Part shown: piece after piece, positions 56,054-60,723 of the stretch
How the letters are laid out: the number at the start of each line of letters is the position of its first letter
Position numbering within the stretch: the stretch's first letter is position 1
DNA from: Clostridium sp. CCUG 7971
Lineage (GTDB): Bacteria > Bacillota > Clostridia > Peptostreptococcales > Peptostreptococcaceae
DNA: 60,723 bases
Direction of reading: 5' to 3'
NCBI RefSeq assembly: GCF_017590215.1
Contig: NZ_JAFFPK010000044.1
Location: forward strand, 1 to 60,723
The notes under the pieces: generated by a model
What the model was told of the DNA's origin: nothing
The model's database searches: none
What the model saw: only the letters and a program-made list of their open reading frames with translations
Program-made: the position numbers and the translations under genes

Positions 56054-56185
56054 ATAATATTATTTAATTTATTTGTGTAAGTTGTAGGAGTTGCACTTAC
56101 CAATACTATTACTTACATATTAACCATAAAGGGATCCCTGGTTTAAATATATGCTTAAATTTATAAAAAAATATTTTTTATTTAC
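56047..56185 (+). ncRNA. Candidate antitoxin RNA, copy A
   Basis: A conserved plus-strand element: TATTTAATAATATTATTTAA, then GTAAGT..ACTTAC enclosing an inner GTAGG/CTTAC hairpin, then a TTAACCA..TGGTTTAA hairpin and an A/T terminator-like hairpin. Copies B (56602) and C (57010) keep the pairing. Where copies differ, G-U pairs appear on the plus strand, which would be A-C clashes on the minus strand. The RNA is antisense to the 3' region of the small-protein mRNA. Confidence 0.5.
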
Positions 56186-56193
56186 TTTTTAAG

Positions 56194-56355
56194 CTAATTT
56201 AAATTTTCAAGTATATATTTTAATCCATTTATAGATATACATAATGCTAAAAACGATATAAGTAACCATATATATTTGGGCCATTTAACAACTCTATTTA
56301 TAATTTTTTCACCATTACTTAATATTAAATTTAAAATTTTTTCTGAGTAAACCAT
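56194..56355 (-). CDS. Small hydrophobic protein A, type I toxin candidate
   Basis: A 53-residue protein starting MVYSEKILNLILSNGEK, with one membrane helix (YIWLLISFLALCISI) and the ending LKYILENLN. A strong AGGAGGT lies six bases before the ATG, a TATAAT box at 56409-56414, and phased TGTAA iterons just beyond. Its tandem paralogue B shares SEK.LNL and SFLALCISIN.LK. Short length, one helix, duplicated module and an antisense structured RNA are features of clostridial type I toxins, but the sequence is not one I recognise. Confidence 0.65.
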   Translation of the reverse strand: MVYSEKILNLILSNGEKIINRVVKWPKYIWLLISFLALCISINGLKYILENLN

Positions 56356-56419
56356 TTTTATACCTCCTATAAAGTATACAATACTACTTTTTTAAGAGAT
56401 TTTCACAAATTATAACACA

Positions 56420-56465
56420 CTGTAATAATTTGTAATTTATTGTAATATTTTGTAATAATTTGCAT
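56420..56465 (-). promoter_or_regulatory. TGTAA iterons at exact 10-base period, module A
   Basis: TGTAA begins at 56421, 56431, 56441 and 56451, with a degenerate TGCAT at 56461. The row lies directly upstream of the -10 box of small protein A and replaces a normal -35. One repeat per helical turn implies binding on one face of DNA. Confidence 0.55.
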
Positions 56466-56573
56466 TTTATCTATCTGATATATTTAATAGTCATTATTTT
56501 TATTAATTTAAGATTTGCTAATTCATATTTTCATATAAACATTTTTAGCTTTATTCTAAAGCTGTTCGAACAT

Positions 56574-56606
56574 AAAAATAACCTAACATAAAGGGTTAGG
56601 TTATTT
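56574..56606 (-). terminator. Terminator of module B
   Basis: AATAACCTAAC and GTTAGGTTATT around a 7-base loop, followed on the minus strand by TTTTT. It ends the mRNA of small protein B about 150 bases past its stop codon, so the conserved RNA element lies within the 3' untranslated region. Confidence 0.75.
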
Positions 56607-56745
56607 AATAATGTTATTTAATTTATTGGAGTAAGTTGTAGGAATTATACCTACTAAAATGGCTACTTACATGTTAACCAGAAAGGTGGGGAGTTCCTGG
56701 GCTAAATATATCTTTAAATTTATAAAAAATATTTTTTATTTACTT
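56602..56745 (+). ncRNA. Candidate antitoxin RNA, copy B
   Basis: The second copy of the structured element, with GTAAGT..ACTTAC, a perfect inner GTAGG/CCTAC hairpin (G-C where copy A has G-U), TTAACCAG/CTGGGCTAA and an AAAAAATATTTTTTATTT terminator-like hairpin. A short frame inside (MATYMLTRKVG..) is not kept in copy A or C, so the conserved product appears to be RNA. Confidence 0.5.
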
Positions 56746-56751
56746 TATAAA

Positions 56752-56922
56752 CTAATTTAAGTTTTTAAATATGTTTTTTAATACGTTTATAGATATACAT
56801 AATGCTAAAAATGATACAAATAACCATATACATTTAGCCCCTTTAATGTATATATTTAGAAATTTTTCACAGTTACTTAATATGCTTAACGTTAAATTTA
56901 AAAGTTTTTCTGAGCAGTCCAC
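56752..56922 (-). CDS. Small hydrophobic protein B, type I toxin candidate
   Basis: A 56-residue paralogue of protein A, read from a GTG codon eight bases after AGGAGGT: MDCSEKLLNLTLSILSN.. with the helix CIWLFVSFLALCISI and the end LKNIFKNLN. It has three extra residues near position 11 and two extra cysteines. The -10 box TATTAT (about 56946-56951) and the phased iterons upstream repeat the layout of module A. Function is inferred only. Confidence 0.62.
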   Translation of the reverse strand: MDCSEKLLNLTLSILSNCEKFLNIYIKGAKCIWLFVSFLALCISINVLKNIFKNLN

Positions 56923-56959
56923 TATTATATACCTCCTACAAAATATATAATACCCTATT

Positions 56960-57005
56960 TGTAAATATTTTGTAATATTTTGTAATATTTTGTAATACTT
57001 GTAAA
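56960..57005 (-). promoter_or_regulatory. TGTAA iterons, module B
   Basis: TGTAA begins at 56960, 56971, 56981, 56991 and 57000, so the spacing is 9-11 bases. The row is directly upstream of the -10 box of small protein B, as in module A. Confidence 0.55.
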
Positions 57006-57009
57006 ATAT

Positions 57010-57115
57010 ATATTTAATAATATTATTTAATTTATTATTGTAAGTTGTATGAGTTTCATCTACTTAAACTACTACTTATATATTGACCAGGAAGTTGAAT
57101 CCTTGGTTTAATGTT
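57010..57115 (+). ncRNA. Orphan third copy (C) of the structured RNA element
   Basis: TATTTAATAATATTATTTAA, GTAAGT/ACTTAT (with a plus-strand G-U pair) and TTGACCA/TGGTTTAA repeat the element of copies A and B. No small hydrophobic protein follows; the rhodanese gene begins its 3' end here instead. It may be a solo antitoxin RNA or the relic of a lost third module. Confidence 0.45.
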
Positions 57116-57152
57116 TTTATTAGGGGTTTGGGGAGTATTTATATATATTTTT

Positions 57153-57542
57153 TTAAAGTTTAAACCAACTTTTAATTCCTCTTTCTCTATGTACGTAATA
57201 TTGTTTGATTCCATTTTTGAGTACATATGATTTTATACCTAGTACCCTTGCATATATACATACTATAGGACTTCTTAGTCTACCTTGAGAACATCCTATT
57301 ACTACTTTTTTTGTTTTATTGTCTGAAATAGTTATTAGATGTTTTTCTATTACGCTTCTATTTTTTATCAATCCACATAGTATTATCGGTATCGCAAAGT
57401 ATATATTTTTTTTTAAAATATTATGTTCTTTTTTACTTATAACTGGTACATTATACTGACACAAAGGCATTACTTTATGCTCTTCTTCACTTCTAACATC
57501 TATTAATTTTTCACTTTTTATATTTTCTAAGCTTATAAACAT
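57153..57542 (-). CDS. Stand-alone rhodanese domain, SelU/MnmH-like
   Basis: A 129-residue rhodanese domain. LIDVRSEEEHKVMPLCQYNVPV at the start and IGCSQGRLRSPIVCIYARVLG, with the probable catalytic Cys, resemble the N-terminal half of tRNA 2-selenouridine synthase (SelU/MnmH). The P-loop half of that enzyme is not present here. It may be a split or degenerate form, or an ordinary sulfurtransferase. The ATG at 57542 follows AAAAGGTGG; the frame's earlier ATG does not have a site. Confidence 0.7.
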   Translation of the reverse strand: MFISLENIKSEKLIDVRSEEEHKVMPLCQYNVPVISKKEHNILKKNIYFAIPIILCGLIKNRSVIEKHLITISDNKTKKVVIGCSQGRLRSPIVCIYARVLGIKSYVLKNGIKQYYVHRERGIKSWFKL

Positions 57543-57721
57543 ACTTATATCCACCTTTTTATATTTAATGGTAATCATTTTATAGTTAAATCATTTCATT
57601 ATAATCACTATTTAATATCATTACGCATATATTTAATTGTACCACTTTTTAAAACTTATTTATTTCCTTAATTTTTAGTATATTCTGTGAATTTCTTTTT
57701 ATCGAGATGGTTATAATACAA

Positions 57722-57812
57722 GTAGACTTTCAAACTTAAAACCGTCTACAGTTGTCTTCAACTCTGTTAGCCCCAGCTAACTTATAATGTTAGCTGGGGC
57801 TAACTTTTTATA
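57722..57812 (+). ncRNA. Candidate small RNA 1 of a tandem array
   Basis: TATAAT at 57712-57717 is followed by a GTAGAC/GTCTAC hairpin, an AGTTGTCTTCAACT hairpin and a 16-base perfect terminator stem (GTTAGCCCCAGCTAAC) with a T run. No reading frame fits. Its promoter region and terminator resemble those of RNA 2. Confidence 0.6.
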
Positions 57813-57940
57813 AATAATTATTTATATATCATTAATCTAATAGCTTGCTAATACACTGTATCGAAAAATAACGTTTATCAAATTACTTTTTTATGTAGAT
57901 TATTTTGAATAACTTTTACGTATCCGGTTATATTATGTAT

Positions 57941-58040
57941 AGGTTATCAAGTACAGTATATATCTGTTATAAAGTAAGGATTGATCTCCCTACTTTTAAA
58001 GTTCCAGCTAGCATTATTTGTTAGCTGGTTTGATTTTTGA
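57941..58040 (+). ncRNA. Candidate small RNA 2 of a tandem array
   Basis: A TTGAAT/TATATT promoter (18-base spacer), an ACAG/CTGT hairpin, an AAAGTA..TACTTT hairpin showing GATCTCCC in its loop region, and a CCAGCTA/TAGCTGG terminator. The terminator and upstream promoter align with those of RNA 1, so the two are paralogues. Confidence 0.55.
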
Positions 58041-58166
58041 TAAGTTATATTTCTATGAATCAATTAGATTTTAATAAGATTCGATCTGTAACATATTTAA
58101 TTATTTTTCATATAAATTATTATGAGGCTAAATAGTCTTATAATGATTTTAGAGTATAATTTGTTA

Positions 58167-58262
58167 TCATGTCCTGGGACTATATTTAATTATATATTCA
58201 CTCCCTCAAATATATTGAATCAGTTAACTTTATTTAGTTATCTGATTCAATATATTTTTTGT
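58167..58262 (+). ncRNA. Candidate small RNA 3 of a tandem array
   Basis: TATAAT at 58155-58160, then a GTCCTGGGAC hairpin, an AT linker, CTCCCTC and a terminator made of AATATATTGAATCAG and its complement with TTTTTT. It is related to the candidate RNA at 27606. The bases from 58263 to 58555 match the spacer after that RNA for part of their length and contain no gene. Confidence 0.55.
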
Positions 58263-58611
58263 TATATTTACATATTCCCAATAATTCCTTACATTTGATT
58301 CAAATTTAGGTATTTCCAAAACTCTTATCTAAGTTCTCCTCAATAGCTATATCTCTATGATTAGTTATTTGTTTAAATACTTCATAGTTAACCCTAATTA
58401 ATTCCATCTTTAGTTAGTTCTCTTTCTATACATTTTTTGTATTTTCAATACGTATATATAATCTTTTGTTTTTTATATACTGTATATAAATATCTTCAAC
58501 TTTATAGATATTTTAACTGCTGTTTTTATAATTATTTTTTTATTTAATTATTTTATGTTATAATCTTTTATGGAATATAAATCCAAATTTAATTTAAAAG
58601 GTGGACATAAT

Positions 58612-58974
58612 ATGCAAATCGAAAAAATTAAGCCTTTATTATTTGAACAAATAAAAAAAGCATTTCATCTAACTAAAAAATTTCATGACATTTTATTAGA
58701 TCATATTCTAAATCACGAAGAAGATTTTAAGATTCAATCAGCAATGCTTTGCTTAAACGAAGCATCTACTTGTATCAACTCTGCTTCTTTAATCTATTTT
58801 GCCAATTATAAAAAAGGTGATTGGCCAGAATTTGAAGAGGTTTTACATAAGTTTGAAACTCTTAATAATGAATTTATAAATGCTTATTCTATTAACCATG
58901 ATTTACAATGGGTCGTTCTCGAATATAACAGCTTTTTAGAATCTTATAAAAGATGTGAAAAATATTTTAATTAA
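58612..58974 (+). CDS. Unknown small soluble alpha-helical protein
   Basis: A 120-residue, mainly helical protein (MQIEKIKPLLFEQIKKAFHL..; KIQSAMLCLNEASTCINSASLIYF) without membrane segments or known motifs. The ATG at 58612 has AAAAGGTGG upstream; the longer frame starting at 58570 includes the leader TATGGAATAT that also precedes the zinc-ribbon gene at 27886. The shared leader and nearby small RNA imply common regulation. Confidence 0.7.
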   Translation: MQIEKIKPLLFEQIKKAFHLTKKFHDILLDHILNHEEDFKIQSAMLCLNEASTCINSASLIYFANYKKGDWPEFEEVLHKFETLNNEFINAYSINHDLQWVVLEYNSFLESYKRCEKYFN

Positions 58975-58987
58975 TCACATATATCTT

Positions 58988-59022
58988 TTAGCTCTTGAAC
59001 TGAATGTTCTTGAGCTTTTCTA
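58988..59022 (+). terminator. Terminator after the 58.6-kb gene
   Basis: AGCTC..GAAC and GTTC..GAGCT pair with an internal loop and lead into TTTTC. Confidence 0.6.
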
Positions 59023-59063
59023 TAAAACAATCGGTATATTTGAATCGGCCATAAAATAAAATC

Positions 59064-59107
59064 GCCACCGAAATTCATATTTTTAATGAACGGTGGCAAA
59101 TCGGTGG
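59064..59107. repeat. G+C-rich hairpin with a repeated arm
   Basis: GCCACCG and CGGTGGC pair around a loop that itself contains TTCAT/ATGAA; CGGTGG is repeated four bases later. ATCGG occurs several times in 59030-59107. The composition stands out from the AT-rich surroundings. No frame or T run accounts for it. Confidence 0.5.
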
Positions 59108-59156
59108 TAAAACGTATATATCTTATAAAATAATTTATTTAAATTATTGCAATTAC

Positions 59157-59393
59157 TTACTTTACAGTTTTTAAATCTAAGTAAGCTTCTATTTGTGGAA
59201 TATATAACATATCATTATCCTTCATATGAGTATTCCCAAATTCTCTAAGCTCTAATCCTTCTTTATCTTTAGTTATTTTATACTTTATAACTTCATTATC
59301 TTCATTTATAGTAGCATGAAAAAATGTTCCTTCATATTGTTTAAATCTAAAATCAAAATTATCTCTACTAAGTTTTATAGTTATATTACTCAT
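59157..59393 (-). CDS. Unknown small protein, 78 residues
   Basis: A soluble protein with an alternating beta pattern (SNITIKLSRDNFDFRFKQYE; HATINEDNEVIKYKITKD..) and no membrane helix or known motif. ATG at 59393 follows AAAGGATATATT. Its last 13 codons are duplicated as a fragment at 55882-55925. Single gene. Confidence 0.65.
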   Translation of the reverse strand: MSNITIKLSRDNFDFRFKQYEGTFFHATINEDNEVIKYKITKDKEGLELREFGNTHMKDNDMLYIPQIEAYLDLKTVK

Positions 59394-59534
59394 AATATAT
59401 CCTTTCATATTGTATATTATTTGAAATTTATTACATTATATCATAGGTAATCTATTTCATCAAAATATATATTGCTTTATACTTATAGTATATATCATTA
59501 TCAAATATTTATATTCTATTTAAAGAGGTGAATT

Positions 59535-60659
59535 ATGAGCAAAAAATATAAACTTTTTTCATTACTGTTACTACCACTAGCTTTATTACTTAACTATATA
59601 GCCTCAAAATATCCTGAATTAATAGAGACTTATTATTCTCTTTCAATCAATAAGTTTATGATACAAACTTTAAGTAAAATTTCAGGAATTTTTCCTTTTT
59701 CTACATATGAAATTACCATTTATTTAATAATTTTTATTGTATTAATTTTTATAGTACAATTGCTTTATATGTTATTTAAGAACTCTGTTAAACTGAAAAG
59801 CTTTTTAGTTAATTCTCTTTTAAACTTATTATCTATTTTATCTGTAGCTTATTTTTTATTTATTGTTTTATGGGGATTAAATTATAATAGACTTCCTCTT
59901 TCTACAACTCTTATAAATAAATATAACTTAGATAAAGGTAAAAATATCTATCAAATAAATTATAATAATGAAGACTTGATAAATTTATATAAGTTTTTAA
60001 TAGAAAAAACTAATGAAACTAGAAAACTGGTTTTAGAGGATAGTAATGGCATTATGAAAAACAATTCTGATTACAAAAGCCTAATGTCTAGAGCTCAATT
60101 AGGATATATTAAATTATCCGATATAATTCCTAATGCCGATAGTAGCTATTCTAAGCCTAAATATGTTATATCATCAAACTTAATGTGCTATACAGGTATA
60201 ACAGGTATATATTTTCCGTTTACAGGAGATGCCAATGTTAATATAGCAGTACCTGATATGTATATACCTTCTACCACTCTTCATGAAATGGCTCATCAAA
60301 GGGGCTATGCTAGTGAAGATGAAGCTAATTTTATAGGCTACTTGGCATCTATAAATCACCCAGATATAGATTTTAATTATTCTGGATATATACTTGCTCT
60401 AAATCACACTGCATCAACACTTAGTAAAGTAGATTCTAATACACTTGTAGAGCTTAATAAAACCATATCTAGTGATGTTAAAAAAGATTTAATTAATAAT
60501 AATAACTTTTGGAAAAAGTATGAAGGTAAAGTAGAAAAAGTTTCAAATGATTTTAACAATGCATATTTAAAGTCTAACGGTATCGAAGAAGGAGTTCAAA
60601 ACTACGGCAAAATGGTTGAGTTACTTTTAACTTACTACAAACTTTACCCTGAATATTAA
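59535..60659 (+). CDS. DUF3810 membrane protein with HEMAH metalloprotease-like motif
   Basis: A 374-residue protein with three N-terminal membrane helices (about 5-25, 58-85, 95-120) and an extracytoplasmic domain. TTLHEMAHQRGYASEDEANFIGYLAS (near residue 250) holds the HExxH zinc motif and a downstream Glu, as in DUF3810 proteins. It is probably a membrane-bound zinc peptidase of unknown substrate. AGAGGTG precedes the ATG. The last 64 bases of the window show no further gene. Confidence 0.85.
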   Translation: MSKKYKLFSLLLLPLALLLNYIASKYPELIETYYSLSINKFMIQTLSKISGIFPFSTYEITIYLIIFIVLIFIVQLLYMLFKNSVKLKSFLVNSLLNLLSILSVAYFLFIVLWGLNYNRLPLSTTLINKYNLDKGKNIYQINYNNEDLINLYKFLIEKTNETRKLVLEDSNGIMKNNSDYKSLMSRAQLGYIKLSDIIPNADSSYSKPKYVISSNLMCYTGITGIYFPFTGDANVNIAVPDMYIPSTTLHEMAHQRGYASEDEANFIGYLASINHPDIDFNYSGYILALNHTASTLSKVDSNTLVELNKTISSDVKKDLINNNNFWKKYEGKVEKVSNDFNNAYLKSNGIEEGVQNYGKMVELLLTYYKLYPEY

Positions 60660-60723
60660 TTTATAAAAATGATATAGTATAATTAATAAAATTATCTAGA
60701 TTAAATTAATACTTAAATAAAAA

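Noticed and set aside
56662-56760. Plus-strand frame of about 33 codons in RNA element B (MATYMLTRKVG..)
   Set aside because: Copies A and C have stops and no start at the same place, and the ribosome site is poorly spaced. The stems, not the frame, are conserved.
56400-57005. CRISPR array formed by the TGTAA repeats
   Set aside because: The repeats are 5-10 bases with no spacers of constant length; they fit protein-binding iterons at promoters.
55699-58611. Prophage or insertion sequence remnant
   Set aside because: No transposase, integrase or terminal inverted repeats; the repeats are explained by tandem modules and small RNAs.

Overview
This is about 60.7 kb of very AT-rich DNA, with strong GGAGG-type ribosome sites, dense intrinsic terminators and the gene content of an anaerobic, fermentative clostridium. 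Coenzyme-B12-dependent glycerol dehydratase, ferredoxin-linked 2-oxoacid oxidoreductase, a Na+-pumping decarboxylase, a yybP-ykoY riboswitch and clostridial-type small proteins point to a Firmicute of the class Clostridia, most likely a Peptostreptococcaceae member; the family is an inference from gene style. No tRNA, rRNA, CRISPR array, prophage or intact insertion sequence was seen.

Layout. 0.1-6.5 kb: copper ATPase behind a CsoR-like operator, a uracil-DNA-glycosylase-like protein, a three-gene PspA operon and a 2H phosphoesterase. 7.0-18.4 kb (all minus): ferredoxin, KorABC 2-oxoacid oxidoreductase, GltS glutamate symporter, split methylmalonyl-CoA mutase, MeaB, epimerase and the four-subunit Na+-translocating methylmalonyl-CoA decarboxylase. 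Read in order this is a route from imported glutamate, via 2-oxoglutarate and succinyl-CoA, to propionyl-CoA with a sodium gradient as profit. 18.7-27.2 kb: a reductive glycerol operon (dehydratase, reactivase, GlcG-like protein, 1,3-propanediol dehydrogenase, glycerol facilitator) beside its PocR/AraC activator; no microcompartment shell genes. 27.2-31.4 kb: candidate small RNAs, a zinc-ribbon protein, a frameshifted small gene, thiol peroxidase and ProX. 31.8-42 kb: BipA, a large secreted hyaluronate-lyase-type enzyme, alkaline phosphatase coupled to a YibE/F protein, nitronate monooxygenase. 42-47.3 kb: aldo-keto reductase, CorA with a structured leader carrying a small peptide ORF, and two tandem Na+/Ca2+-type antiporters, the first behind an intact Mn2+ (yybP-ykoY) riboswitch and the second behind a decayed remnant of one. 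47.3-55.7 kb: TPR protein, secreted hydrolase, transporters and small membrane proteins. 55.7-58.6 kb: almost without conventional genes but full of repeated structure. 58.6-60.7 kb: small unknown proteins and a DUF3810 membrane metalloprotease-like protein.

The most unusual part is 55.9-58.3 kb. Two tandem modules each hold a 53-56-residue hydrophobic protein on the minus strand, helically phased TGTAA iterons at its promoter, and a conserved structured element whose G-U pairs favour a plus-strand RNA antisense to the 3' end of the protein mRNA. A third orphan copy of the RNA element follows. This looks like an undescribed type I toxin-antitoxin family. Next to it is an array of three candidate small RNAs of about 100 nt, and a relative of the last one lies 30 kb away at 27.6 kb. 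Both that copy and the array precede small genes with matching leaders.

Many starts given here were moved to the internal codon with a proper ribosome site. All functional calls rest on recognised family motifs and context, without database searches.
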